A DNA stretch of 64,000 nucleotides. Origin: Rhodobacterales bacterium (GTDB lineage Bacteria; Pseudomonadota; Alphaproteobacteria; Rhodobacterales; Rhodobacteraceae). The translations under genes were made by a program, and so were the position numbers. The stretch's first letter is position 1. Each line of letters opens with the position of its first letter. Shown here in pieces: positions 35,767 to 49,142 of this stretch. The DNA is taken from contig PDRW01000027.1 in assembly GCA_002746935.1 (NCBI GenBank), positions 24,412-88,411 on the forward strand. The letters are read 5' to 3'. The notes below the pieces were generated by a model. The model had not been told where the DNA came from. It saw nothing but the letters and a program-made list of their open reading frames with translations, and ran no database searches.

Positions 35767-37197
35767 ATGGCCAAGCAGCCGATGCTGAAATTCGTCAATA
35801 TCGCGCGGAGCATGCCCGAGAAGCGTGCGGCCGAGGCGCGTAAGGGCGACTTTGACGAGATTTATGCGGAATTCGCCGATGCCAGGGCGGCCGAACAGGC
35901 ATCGCGGTGCAGCCAGTGCGGCGTGCCCTATTGTCAGGCGCATTGCCCGCTGTCGAACAACATTCCCGACTGGCTGCGGATGACCGCGATGGGCCGGCTC
36001 GAAGAGGCCTACCGGATCAGCCAGGCGACCAACACCTTCCCCGAGATCTGCGGCCGCATCTGCCCGCAGGACCGGCTCTGCGAAGGCAATTGCGTGATCG
36101 AGCAATCCGGCCACGGCACCGTGACCATCGGCTCGGTCGAGAAATACATCACCGACACCGCCTGGGAAAAAGGCTGGGTCGAGGAGATCACCCCCTTCGC
36201 CGAGCGCGCCGAAAGCGTCGGCATCATCGGCGCCGGCCCGGCGGGGCTCGCGGCGGCGGATGTGCTGCGGCGCGCGGGTGTTCAGGTGACGGTCTACGAC
36301 CGGCATGACCGGGCGGGCGGGCTGCTCACCTATGGCATCCCGGGTTTCAAGCTGGAAAAGGACGTGGTGATGCGCCGGGTCGACCAGCTTGCCCGCGCCG
36401 GCGTCGCCTTCGTGATGAAGTGCAATGTCGGCTCGGACGTGAGTTTCCAGGAGCTGCGCGAAAAGCACGATGCGGTGCTGGTGGCGACCGGGGTCTACAA
36501 GACCCGCGATCTGCGCGGGCCCGGCGCCGGGGCCAAAGGCATTGTCGATGCGATCGACTATCTGATCACCTCCAACAAGGTCGGTTTCGGCGATAAAGTC
36601 GCCGATTACGAAGACGGCACCCTCAACGCCGAAGGCAAGCGGGTGGTGGTGATCGGCGGTGGCGATACCGCCATGGACTGCGTGCGCACCGCGATCCGGC
36701 AAGGCGCCACCAGCGTGAAATGCCTCTACCGCCGCGACCGCGCCAACATGCCGGGCTCGCAGCGCGAGGTGCAGAATGCCGAGGAAGAGGGCGCCGAATT
36801 CGTCTGGCTGGCGAACCCGAAGGGGTTTGCGGGCGATCCGGTGACCGGCGTGATCGTGCAGAAGATGCGCCTTGGCGAGGCGGATGTGAGCGGCCGTCAG
36901 GCGCCCGAGCCGATCGAAGGCGCGGATTATACCGAAGGTGCCGATCTGGTCATCAAGGCGCTGGGGTTCGAGCCGGAGGATCTCGCCGAAGGTTTCGCCG
37001 AGCCCGATCTGCCGCTGACCCGCTGGGGCACCGTTCAGGCGGAATACACCACCGGCGCGACCGCGCTTGGCGGCGTCTTTGCGGCGGGCGACATCGTGCG
37101 CGGCGCCTCGCTGGTGGTTTGGGCGATCAAGGACGGCCGCGACGCCGCCGGTGCGATCCTCAAATCCTTCGAGGCCGCGAAAATGGCGGCCGAGTAA
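35767..37197 (+). CDS. gltD: Glutamate synthase (NADPH) small subunit
   Basis: FAD/FeS subunit that passes electrons from NADPH to GltB for glutamate formation. The N-terminal 4Fe-4S cysteines are in SRCSQCGVPYCQAHCPL (about residues 46-62) and CGRICPQDRLCEGNC. FAD and NADPH folds show GAGPAGLAAADVLRRAG and GGGDTAMDCVRTA. The C-terminus has GVFAAGDIVRGASLVVWA. Length 476 is normal. The upstream 210 bp are AT-richer than usual and probably contain the promoter. Confidence 0.96.
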   Translation: MAKQPMLKFVNIARSMPEKRAAEARKGDFDEIYAEFADARAAEQASRCSQCGVPYCQAHCPLSNNIPDWLRMTAMGRLEEAYRISQATNTFPEICGRICPQDRLCEGNCVIEQSGHGTVTIGSVEKYITDTAWEKGWVEEITPFAERAESVGIIGAGPAGLAAADVLRRAGVQVTVYDRHDRAGGLLTYGIPGFKLEKDVVMRRVDQLARAGVAFVMKCNVGSDVSFQELREKHDAVLVATGVYKTRDLRGPGAGAKGIVDAIDYLITSNKVGFGDKVADYEDGTLNAEGKRVVVIGGGDTAMDCVRTAIRQGATSVKCLYRRDRANMPGSQREVQNAEEEGAEFVWLANPKGFAGDPVTGVIVQKMRLGEADVSGRQAPEPIEGADYTEGADLVIKALGFEPEDLAEGFAEPDLPLTRWGTVQAEYTTGATALGGVFAAGDIVRGASLVVWAIKDGRDAAGAILKSFEAAKMAAE

Positions 37198-37218
37198 CCC
37201 TCCCGGCGAGGAAAGAAC

Positions 37219-37984
37219 ATGGGTATTTCCGGCATCGAAACACAGCCCAGAAAGGGCGCCAGGGCGGCGCTCGGCGCGCTCTTTCTCGCGGTTCCGCTCG
37301 TGCTGCCGGGCGGGGCCGCCAGCGGGTTTACCCTGCCCGAAGGCTGCACCGCCTTTGCAACGGTCCAGATGCGCGCCTGTGGCGTGTTGCTGTTCTGGCG
37401 CTGCGATCACGCGCCGGAAGGCAGCTTTTCGCAGGCGAGTTTCTCCGGCGAAGGGCTCGAATCGGTCGTGAGCTACAACCGCGATTACCAGTGGCTCGAC
37501 GCCGCCTACAGCTGGGATTCCTCGCGCGAGCAATATGCGCCGCCGGCGGCCGATCCGATAAGTCGCAGCGACCTGATTGCCACCGGGATCGACACTTTCG
37601 ATTTTGCCATGCACCGGAGCACGCCGGGCGAGCGCTACGACATTCGCGTTCTCGGCGCCGACATGCTGACCGGGACCACCCGGATGATCGACGGCTACGA
37701 ACTCGAAGAGGTGGGCACCCGTCTCGAAATCGTCGATGACGAGGGCAACACCGAATATGCCTCGCAGGGCACCCAGTATTATTCCCGCGAACTGGGGCTG
37801 TTCTTTACCGGGAGCGAAGAGGTGTTCGGCCCCGATGGCAGCACCTTCTGGGACGATGCCCCTGTCGACATCATTCTTCCCGGCGAGCCCAGGTTTGGAA
37901 CCACACGACCGTTTTACGGCTGCAACTCCCAGAATGCCGCATTTCCCCTCATCGCGCCCTATCCGGCGCAACAGGAGACCGAAA

Positions 37985-37998
<14 letters not shown>
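37219..37998 (+). CDS. Exported hypothetical protein between gltD and gltB
   Basis: A 259-residue protein with an N-terminal export signal (ALGALFLAVPLVLPGGAASG, about residues 17-36). The mature part has four Cys (EGCTAF, RACGVLLFW, WRCDH, YGCNSQ) and mixed beta character, with no named domain. It starts 22 bp after gltD, and its 3' end overlaps the gltB start by 14 bp, so it is firmly inside the glutamate synthase operon. A periplasmic protein in that operon is unexplained. Confidence 0.8.
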
Positions 37999-42526
<4,528 letters not shown>

Positions 42527-42634
42527 GGGGCCTCTGTCGGGGATTTGTCAGGGAGAGGGGCGGCTTGCGGGCCGCCCTCGCAACCAGCGGCGTTTCCGGC
42601 TTGACCGGGTCCGCGGGCGGGTAGACAAGGGACA

Positions 42635-43366
42635 ATGGCGAAGCGGAAAGCAAAGAAAAAGCCCGAAAAGGGGCGCGTGGCCGGGGCGGCAGCCCGCATC
42701 TGGCGGTTTTTCTGGCGCTGGCTGCGGCGGGCGTTTTACGCTGCCGCCGGGCTGGTCGCTTTCGGCGTGGTGCTGGTCGCCTTCGTCAACCCGCCGACCA
42801 CGCTCTACATGGCTGCGGAAAACGCCCGCCACGACGGGCTGAGCCACCAATGGGTCGATTTCGAAGACATCGCCCCGGTAATGGTGCGCTCCGTGGTGGC
42901 GGCGGAGGATGCGAATTTCTGCCTGCATTGGGGCTTTGACATGGCCGCGATCCGCCAGGTGATCGCTTCCGGTGAAAACCGCGGCGCTTCGACGATTTCC
43001 CAGCAGGTGGTGAAGAACGTCTATCTCTGGCCGGGGCGATCGTGGCTGCGCAAGGCCCTTGAAGCGCTGATCACCCCGGCGATGGAACTGGTCTGGACGA
43101 AACGACGGATCCTCGAGGTCTATCTCAATGTCGCCGAATTCGACACCGGGGTCTTCGGCATCGAAGCGGCGGCGCAGCACCATTTCGGCATTGCCGCATC
43201 CGGGCTGTCCGCCATGCAGGCCGCACGTCTCGCGGCTGTCCTGCCCGATCCGAAGGGCCGTTCGGCGGTCCGGCCGACCCCCTTTCTCAGGCGTCGCGCC
43301 GCTTCGATCCGCGATGGCGCCGAGACCATCCGCCGCGACGGCCGCGCCGCCTGTTTCGAAGGATGA
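42635..43366 (+). CDS. mtgA: Monofunctional biosynthetic peptidoglycan transglycosylase
   Basis: GT51 enzyme that polymerises lipid II glycan strands. It has a basic N-terminus (KRKAKKKPEKGR), one TM helix (about 35-55) and the transglycosylase domain. Motifs are AAEDANFCLHWGFD with the catalytic Glu, GASTISQQVVKN, and RILEVYLNVAEFDTGVFGIE with the second Glu. Length 243 is typical. It is about 110 bp downstream of gltB on the same strand. Confidence 0.94.
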   Translation: MAKRKAKKKPEKGRVAGAAARIWRFFWRWLRRAFYAAAGLVAFGVVLVAFVNPPTTLYMAAENARHDGLSHQWVDFEDIAPVMVRSVVAAEDANFCLHWGFDMAAIRQVIASGENRGASTISQQVVKNVYLWPGRSWLRKALEALITPAMELVWTKRRILEVYLNVAEFDTGVFGIEAAAQHHFGIAASGLSAMQAARLAAVLPDPKGRSAVRPTPFLRRRAASIRDGAETIRRDGRAACFEG

Positions 43367-43430
43367 TGTGCAGGGATTGAACCACCGCCGGTTTCGCTTA
43401 AAACCATAGGGGACATTTGCGAGGCCCCCC

Positions 43431-44105
43431 ATGACGTCCATGATCCGGCTCTACCATTTTCCGCTCTCACCCTTCTGCCGCAAGGTGCGGCTTTCGCTGG
43501 CCGAAAAGAGGATCGAGGTGGAGCTGATCGAGACCCGGTATTGGGACAAGACCACCGAATTTCTGCGCCGCAATCCGGCCGGCAAGGTGCCGGTGCTGGC
43601 GATCGACGGGCGGATGCTTGCCGAAAGCACGGCGATTGCCGAGTATCTTGAAGAGCGCTTTCCCACCCCGCCGCTGATGCCCGCAAGCCCCGAGGGACGC
43701 TATGAGGTGCGCCGGCTGGTGGCCTGGTTCGATGACAAGTTTCACCACGAGGTAACGGCGAACCTGATCGACGAACGGGTGATCAAGAAGATTTCCGGGC
43801 GCGGCTACCCTGAAAGCGCGAAGATCAAGGCGGGGGCGAAGGCGATCAAGTATCACCTCGACTACATGGGCTGGCTGCTCGACAACCGCCGCTGGCTCGC
43901 GGGCGACGTGATGACGCTTGCCGATTTCGCCGCTGCCGCCCAGCTGTCGACCCTCGACTACATTTCCGATGTCGACTGGGACCGCAACGCCAACGTTCGA
44001 GAGTGGTATTCCAAGATCAAGTCGCGCCCGGCCTTCCGGTCGATCCTCGCCGATCAGGTGCCGGGCTTCGTACCGCCGCCGCATTACGCGGATCTCGATT
44101 TTTGA
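43431..44105 (+). CDS. Glutathione S-transferase family protein
   Basis: A 224-residue cytosolic GST-type protein. The N-terminal thioredoxin-like half has [22 protein letters not shown] and the substrate/GSH-binding [26 protein letters not shown]; the helical C-terminal half follows ([22 protein letters not shown]). The Cys in SPFCRKV is at the position used by omega or beta-class enzymes. ATG 43431 or 43440 could start it. Its TGA overlaps the queG TTG start. Confidence 0.88.
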   Translation: MTSMIRLYHFPLSPFCRKVRLSLAEKRIEVELIETRYWDKTTEFLRRNPAGKVPVLAIDGRMLAESTAIAEYLEERFPTPPLMPASPEGRYEVRRLVAWFDDKFHHEVTANLIDERVIKKISGRGYPESAKIKAGAKAIKYHLDYMGWLLDNRRWLAGDVMTLADFAAAAQLSTLDYISDVDWDRNANVREWYSKIKSRPAFRSILADQVPGFVPPPHYADLDF

Positions 44106-45139
44106 GCGATCTGAAAGCGGCGCTGATCGCAAAGGCGCACGAGGAAGGGTTCGCCAGCGTCGGCGTGACCCGACCGGACGCGGTGCCCGGGCTTGCAGAG
44201 CGGCTCGCCGCCTTTGTGGCCGAGGGGCGGCACGGCGACATGGGCTGGATGGCGGAGCGGATGCATTGGCGCGGCGATCCGGCGGCGCTCTGGCCCGAGG
44301 CGCGGTCGGTGATCATGCTGGCCGAGCCCTACACTCCTGAAGAAGACCCGATGGCGGTGGTGGGGATGCCGGACCGTGGGGCCATCAGCGTCTATGCCCG
44401 GGGGCGGGATTATCATGACATCGTGAAGAAACGCTTGAAGCGGGTCGGGCGCTGGCTGATTGAGGCGGCGGGGCCGGAAACCGGGATCAAGATGTTTGTC
44501 GACACCGCCCCGGTGATGGAAAAACCCCTCGCCGCGGCGGCCGGTCTGGGCTGGCAGGGCAAGCACACCAACCTCCTGAGCCGCGAGCTTGGCAACTGGT
44601 TCTTTCTTGGCGCGATCTTCACCACGCTGGAGCTTGCGCCCGACGCGCCGGCGGTCCCGCATTGCGGGAGTTGCACCGCCTGTCTCGATGCCTGCCCGAC
44701 CCGCGCCTTTCCCGCGCCCGGCCAGCTCGATGCGCGCCGTTGCATCAGCTATCTGACCATCGAGCACAAGGGGCCGGTGGACGAGGCGTTGCGCCCGCTG
44801 CTGGGCAACCGGATCTACGGTTGCGACGATTGTCTCGCCGCCTGTCCCTGGAACAAGTTCGCGGCGGAGGCGCAGGAGATGCGTTATGCGGCGCGGGAGG
44901 GGCTGGTGGCACCGCCGCTGGCGGAGCTTGCCACGCTGGATGAAGCGGGCTTTCGCGCACGTTTTTCCGGCTCCCCGATCAAGCGCCTCGGCCGCGCGCG
45001 GTTCCTGCGCAATGTCGCTTATGCCATTGGGAACTCTGGCAACAAATCCCTCGCGAAAGCGCTCTACCCGCTTGCCGCCGACCCCGACCCGGTGCTTGCG
45101 GAGGCGGCGCGCTGGGCCTTGTCGCGGCTTGGGTGTTAG
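44102..45139 (+). CDS. queG: Epoxyqueuosine reductase
   Basis: Cobalamin and 4Fe-4S enzyme that reduces epoxyqueuosine to queuosine in tRNA. The two ferredoxin-like clusters are [16 protein letters not shown] (about residues 182-197) and [10 protein letters not shown] near 240; the C-terminal HEAT-like helix carries [16 protein letters not shown]. The start is TTG at 44102, overlapping the GST stop as TTGA; a frame extension upstream lies inside the GST gene and is rejected. Length 345 is normal. Confidence 0.94.
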   Translation: MSDLKAALIAKAHEEGFASVGVTRPDAVPGLAERLAAFVAEGRHGDMGWMAERMHWRGDPAALWPEARSVIMLAEPYTPEEDPMAVVGMPDRGAISVYARGRDYHDIVKKRLKRVGRWLIEAAGPETGIKMFVDTAPVMEKPLAAAAGLGWQGKHTNLLSRELGNWFFLGAIFTTLELAPDAPAVPHCGSCTACLDACPTRAFPAPGQLDARRCISYLTIEHKGPVDEALRPLLGNRIYGCDDCLAACPWNKFAAEAQEMRYAAREGLVAPPLAELATLDEAGFRARFSGSPIKRLGRARFLRNVAYAIGNSGNKSLAKALYPLAADPDPVLAEAARWALSRLGC

Positions 45140-45226
45140 GGCCTGCGGTGGTCCGTCCGGTTTCCCGACCGCCGGGGCGGCGAGGGTCAGCCGCGCCAGT
45201 CCGCTGCGCCCTGTTTCGCCCACTTC

Positions 45227-45625
45227 TCAGTACATCCGGAAGGCGGCGACCGCTGCGGCTATGCCTTCGGCCGCGCGGCTGCGGGGATAAGGGCCGAGCA
45301 CCGACTTGCCGATCACATAGGTGACCGTTGTGGCGTCGCCATTTTCCCGGAAGACCAGCCTGAGCTCGACCCCCTTGGATTCAAACGAGGCGCGCAGGGC
45401 CAGGCCAAGCCGTTCGCCCGCCACCCTGGGCCCGTCGATATGAGCGACGATACCGACATCCTGGCGAAACCCACCCGAATCGCGCAGCGCCTCACGGGTG
45501 AGGCCGAGCGGGCGCAGGTTCGGGTCGCGGGTGTAAAGAAACCAGCCGAGCATCATCGCCGTGGGCAGGACGATGACGGCAATGATCCCGAAAACAGAGC
45601 CCAGGCCCTGGCTTGTCTTACGCAT
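45227..45625 (-). CDS. Membrane-anchored hypothetical protein, 132 residues
   Basis: It starts MRKTSQGLG with one TM helix (about residues 11-31, FGIIAVIVLPTAMMLGWFLY) and an exported domain with alternating charges (ESKGVELRLVFRENGDATTVTYVIGK). An in-frame ATG 18 bp upstream is a less likely start. No family is recognised. It is convergent with queG and stands alone. Confidence 0.65.
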   Translation of the reverse strand: MRKTSQGLGSVFGIIAVIVLPTAMMLGWFLYTRDPNLRPLGLTREALRDSGGFRQDVGIVAHIDGPRVAGERLGLALRASFESKGVELRLVFRENGDATTVTYVIGKSVLGPYPRSRAAEGIAAAVAAFRMY

Positions 45626-45695
45626 GGCTTCCCCCGGTAACAACTTGCCCGAAACCTACAGCCAAGCCATTACCGAAGGATGAACCGGGGCGCGT

Positions 45696-46565
45696 TCAGC
45701 TGCGCACCAGCGTCTCGTAGGCCCCGGCGATCTCGCGTGTGAGCGCGCCGACCTCGAAACGATAGTCGCCGATCTGGCCCACGGGGGTGACTTCGGCCGC
45801 CGATCCGGTCAGCCAGCATTGCTCGAATCCCTCCATCTCGTCGGGCTGGATGTAGCGCTCATGCACCGCGATGCCGCGCTCCTTCAGCATGCCGATCACG
45901 GTCTGACGGGTGAGCCCGTTGAGGATCGCGTCCGGAAGCGGGGTATGCACCTCGCCGTCCTTGACGAAGAACACATTGGCGCCGGTCGCCTCGGCGACAT
46001 AGCCGCGATAGTCGAAGAACAGCGCATCCGAACAGCCTTTCGCCTCGGCCGCATGTTTCGAGATCGTGCAGATCATGTAGAGACCGGCGGCCTTGGCGGC
46101 GGTGGGGATGGTCTCGGGGCTCGGGCGCTTCCATTTCGAAATGTCGAGCTTTGCCCCCTTCATCTTGGCGTCGCCGTAGTAATTACCCCATTCCCACGCC
46201 GCGATGGCGAGGCGAATCGGGTTGCGGGCGGAGCTTACGCCCATGTCGTCGCCGGCACCGCGGAAGGCAATCGCGCGGACATAGGCATCGGTGAGGCCGT
46301 TGGCCCGGAGCACCTCATATTTGGCGGTCTCGATCTCGTCGACCGTCCACGGGATCGGCATGTCGATCATGTCGCCCGAGGCCAGCAGCCGGGTGCTGTG
46401 GCGTTCGGAAAGAAAGATCCGGCCATTATAGGCGCGCTCGCCCTCGAATACCGAAGAGGCATAATGCATGGCATGGGTCAGGATGTGCACATTGGCGTCG
46501 CGCCAGTTGACCAGTTTGCCATCGAACCAGATCCTGCCATCGCGGTCGTCATACCCACCAGCCAT
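45696..46565 (-). CDS. ilvE: Branched-chain amino acid aminotransferase
   Basis: PLP class IV transaminase for Leu, Ile and Val, 289 residues. Motifs: HILTHAMHYASSVFEGERAYNG at the start of the fold (substrate/phosphate region; two segments of one conserved block), EAKGCSDALFFD, GYVAEATGANVFFV with the PLP-phosphate loop, and LTRQTVIGMLKERGI. AAGGAGAACACCT precedes the ATG at 46565; a longer frame to 46661 has no RBS. It is divergent from the petP-type gene. Confidence 0.93.
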   Translation of the reverse strand: MAGGYDDRDGRIWFDGKLVNWRDANVHILTHAMHYASSVFEGERAYNGRIFLSERHSTRLLASGDMIDMPIPWTVDEIETAKYEVLRANGLTDAYVRAIAFRGAGDDMGVSSARNPIRLAIAAWEWGNYYGDAKMKGAKLDISKWKRPSPETIPTAAKAAGLYMICTISKHAAEAKGCSDALFFDYRGYVAEATGANVFFVKDGEVHTPLPDAILNGLTRQTVIGMLKERGIAVHERYIQPDEMEGFEQCWLTGSAAEVTPVGQIGDYRFEVGALTREIAGAYETLVRS

Positions 46566-46613
46566 AGGTGTTCTCCTTTCGGCTTCATGTATTTGCAGAA
46601 ATTGCGCCAGATA

Positions 46614-46628
46614 GGTCCGCTTCGGACC
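46614..46628. promoter_or_regulatory. Palindrome in the ilvE/petP divergent promoter region
   Basis: GGTCCG-CTT-CGGACC is a perfect 6+3+6 inverted repeat, flanked by TTGCGC at 46602 and TTGCGCAA at about 46634. It lies 50 bp from the ilvE start and about 110 bp from petP, so it could bind a regulator of either. The MarR-type product is one candidate binder. Confidence 0.35.
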
Positions 46629-46735
46629 ATATATTGCGCAAAATCTGTTGGTGGGTAGCATTCGACTCTTGGAATGTCAACAAGACTGACATAAACCGGT
46701 TTGTAACAGATCATGTAACATCGGGGGAGCCGGAG

Positions 46736-47239
46736 ATGAACGATCAGATCGCACACGGTGGGCCGCCGCTTCTGTTTCTGACCGACGAGCAGCTGCGCAA
46801 GGGCATTGAGGCGATGTATTTCGCCTACCGGGGCTTTACCGCCGACCCGGACCGTATTCTTGAGCAGCAAGGCTATGGGCGGGCACATCACCGGGCGCTG
46901 CATTTCATCCGCCGCTCGCCCGGCACCACGGTCAACAATCTGTTGTCGATCCTGGGCGTCACCAAGCAATCGCTGAACCGGGTGCTGAGAACCCTGATCG
47001 ACGAGGGGCTGGTCGAGGCACGGGTGGGCACGCGCGACAAGCGCGAACGCCACCTCCACCTCACCACGACCGGCGCGGCGCTGGAGCGCGCGCTCTCTCA
47101 GGTGCAGACCGAACGGATGCGCGCCGCCTACCGCAAGGCCGGTCCGGAGGCGGTGCGGGGCTTTCGTGTGGTGCTGGAAGCGATGATGGACCCGGATATG
47201 CGCCGTCATTTCAACCGCCTGAAAGACCCGGAAGAATGA
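46736..47239 (+). CDS. petP: MarR-family regulator, PetP-like
   Basis: A 167-residue winged-helix regulator. Helices and recognition helix: RAHHRALHFIRRSPGTTVNN, LSILGVTKQSLNRVLRTLIDEG; wing: VGTRDKRERHLHLTTTG. It overlaps the OmpR-type gene by 4 bp. In Rhodobacter capsulatus the MarR-type PetP and OmpR-type PetR are co-encoded and needed for cytochrome bc1 operon expression; the same pair is seen here but 13 kb from petABC. GGGGGAGCCGGAG precedes the ATG. Confidence 0.85.
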   Translation: MNDQIAHGGPPLLFLTDEQLRKGIEAMYFAYRGFTADPDRILEQQGYGRAHHRALHFIRRSPGTTVNNLLSILGVTKQSLNRVLRTLIDEGLVEARVGTRDKRERHLHLTTTGAALERALSQVQTERMRAAYRKAGPEAVRGFRVVLEAMMDPDMRRHFNRLKDPEE

Positions 47240-47880
47240 GCCCGCAGGCCCCGGCGCATCTGCTCGTGGCCGACCCCGACGAAAAGATGCGCGCGCGGCT
47301 GCGCGGCGATCTCAGCGACCAGGGGTTTCTGGTGAGCCTCGCGCGCGATGCGGACCATGCGCTGCGCCTGCTGGATGGGCTGGAGTTCGATCTTCTGGTG
47401 CTCGACGAAGACCTGCCCGGGCTTGCGGCGCTGTGCGCTGCCGCGCCGTGTCTGGTGCTGACTGCGCAGCGGGCGCCTGAGACCGGAAAAGCATGGCTCC
47501 GAAAGCCTTTTGAGCCGGCTGCGCTCTCGGAGCGGATCTGCGCAATTCTCGGTCGCCATCCGCAGGATGCGGACCCGAAGCTGCTTCGCATGGGCCGCCT
47601 CGCCTTCGACACCGGCAGCGGCGTGCTGACGCGGGAGGGTGAGCCCGTCCGTCTGACCGGGGCCGAATTGCAGCTCATGCGGATCCTTGCGTCCCGGCCT
47701 GGCAAGACGGTGGGGAGGGACGAAGTGGTTGCGATGCTCGGGCGCGAGGGGCCGGGTGCCCGCGCCCGCACCATCGACGTGCAGGTGACGCGGCTCCGGC
47801 GCAAGCTGGAAGATGACCCCAGGGCGCCGAAATACCTGCAAACGGTGCGGGGCGCGGGCTATATGCTGGTAACGGACTGA
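47236..47880 (+). CDS. petR: OmpR-family response regulator, PetR-like
   Basis: A 214-residue two-domain regulator. The receiver (1-110) keeps the phosphoacceptor Asp in LLVLDEDLPG and the Lys in LRKPFEP, though it is slightly short. The C-terminal DNA-binding domain has TGAELQLMRILASRPGKTV, the recognition region TIDVQVTRLRRKLEDD and wing LQTVRGAGYML. No histidine kinase is adjacent. Overlap with petP supports a PetP-PetR operon. Confidence 0.88.
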   Translation: MSPQAPAHLLVADPDEKMRARLRGDLSDQGFLVSLARDADHALRLLDGLEFDLLVLDEDLPGLAALCAAAPCLVLTAQRAPETGKAWLRKPFEPAALSERICAILGRHPQDADPKLLRMGRLAFDTGSGVLTREGEPVRLTGAELQLMRILASRPGKTVGRDEVVAMLGREGPGARARTIDVQVTRLRRKLEDDPRAPKYLQTVRGAGYMLVTD

Positions 47881-48012
47881 GGCGCTTCACCCTTGCCGAT
47901 GCGGCTTCGGTTGCGGCGGCACGCTGGTTTCCTCCCCCGAAGGCGGATATGATCAGGGAGCGCTGGCCGACAAGGCCAGCCTGCATGGGAACGTCCTGAC
48001 GGGGAGGGGCAG

Positions 48013-48255
48013 ATGAGCGGCCAACCGGTTGAAGAGATGAGCTTCGAGGAAGCGATGGCGGAGCTTGAGGCGGTTGTCGGCCAGCTCGAACGCGGCGATG
48101 TGGCGCTGGAACAGTCGATTGCGCTTTACGAGCGCGGCGCGGCGCTGAAGGCGCGCTGCGAGGTGAAGCTGCGCGAAGCCGAAGAGAAGGTCGCCCAGAT
48201 CACCCTTGATGCCAACGGCACCCCCGCCGGAACCACCCCGGTCGAGGGGCTCTGA
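48013..48255 (+). CDS. xseB: Exodeoxyribonuclease VII small subunit
   Basis: An 80-residue helical hairpin protein that decorates the XseA catalytic subunit. Family block: MSFEEAMAELEAVVGQLERG, then LEQSIALYERGAALKARCE. GGGGAGGGGC precedes the ATG. It lies 3 bp before ispA, the usual arrangement with dxs. Confidence 0.95.
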   Translation: MSGQPVEEMSFEEAMAELEAVVGQLERGDVALEQSIALYERGAALKARCEVKLREAEEKVAQITLDANGTPAGTTPVEGL

Positions 48256-48258
48256 GAG

Positions 48259-49119
48259 ATGTTCCGCCAGCGCCTCGCCGAAACCTCCGCCATTGCCCGT
48301 GCCTGCCTGAACGAAGCCCTGCCCGCCTCCGGCCCGCTGGCCGAACCGATGGGTTATGCGGTGGCGGGCGGCAAGGGGCTGCGCGGGTTTCTGGTGCTGG
48401 AAGGCGCGGCGATGCTCCGGGTGCCGGAAAGCGCCGCCCGCTTCCCCGCCGCCGCGGTCGAAGCGATCCATGCCTATAGTCTGGTCCATGACGACCTGCC
48501 GGCGATGGACGACGACGATCTGCGCCGCGGCCAGCCGACGGTGCACCGCAAATGGAGCGAGGCCACGGCGATCCTGGCGGGCGATGCGCTGCAAACAACG
48601 GCATTCGAACTGCTCGCGGCCCCCGAGATCGGCCCCGCGGAGCTGCGCATCGCGCTCACCCGTTCGCTGGCCCGGGCCGCCGGCGCGGGCGGCATGGTGC
48701 TGGGCCAGGCGCTCGACATCGCCGCCGAAACCGCCGACACCCCGCTCACCCTCGACGAGATCACCGCCTTGCAGGCCGGCAAGACCGGGGCGCTGATCCG
48801 CTGGTCGGCCGCCGCCGGGGCGCTGCTCGCGGGCGAGGATCCGGGGCCGCTCACGGCTTACGGCAAGGCGCTGGGGCTCGCCTTCCAGATCGCCGACGAT
48901 GTGCTCGACGTCGAGGGCGATGCCGCCACGGTCGGCAAGGCGGTCGGCAAGGATGCCGGGGCGGGCAAGGCGACCTTCGTGTCGCTGCTCGGGCTCGAAC
49001 AGGCCAAATCCCGCGCAAGAGAGCTCGTCGAACAGGCGGAACAGGCGCTTGTTCCCTATGGCAAAAGGGCCGACACCTTGCGGGAAGCGGCGCGCTTCGT
49101 TATTGCCCGGAACACCTGA
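48259..49119 (+). CDS. ispA: Farnesyl diphosphate synthase
   Basis: Short-chain trans-prenyltransferase, 286 residues. The first Asp-rich motif is [17 protein letters not shown] near residue 76, the second DDVLDVEGD near 214; [14 protein letters not shown] is the IPP-binding GKR-like region. It makes FPP/GPP for quinones, carotenoids and undecaprenyl-PP. It lies between xseB and dxs in one operon. Confidence 0.94.
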   Translation: MFRQRLAETSAIARACLNEALPASGPLAEPMGYAVAGGKGLRGFLVLEGAAMLRVPESAARFPAAAVEAIHAYSLVHDDLPAMDDDDLRRGQPTVHRKWSEATAILAGDALQTTAFELLAAPEIGPAELRIALTRSLARAAGAGGMVLGQALDIAAETADTPLTLDEITALQAGKTGALIRWSAAAGALLAGEDPGPLTAYGKALGLAFQIADDVLDVEGDAATVGKAVGKDAGAGKATFVSLLGLEQAKSRARELVEQAEQALVPYGKRADTLREAARFVIARNT

Positions 49120-49142
49120 ACCCTGCGCATCTGAGTCCTTAT

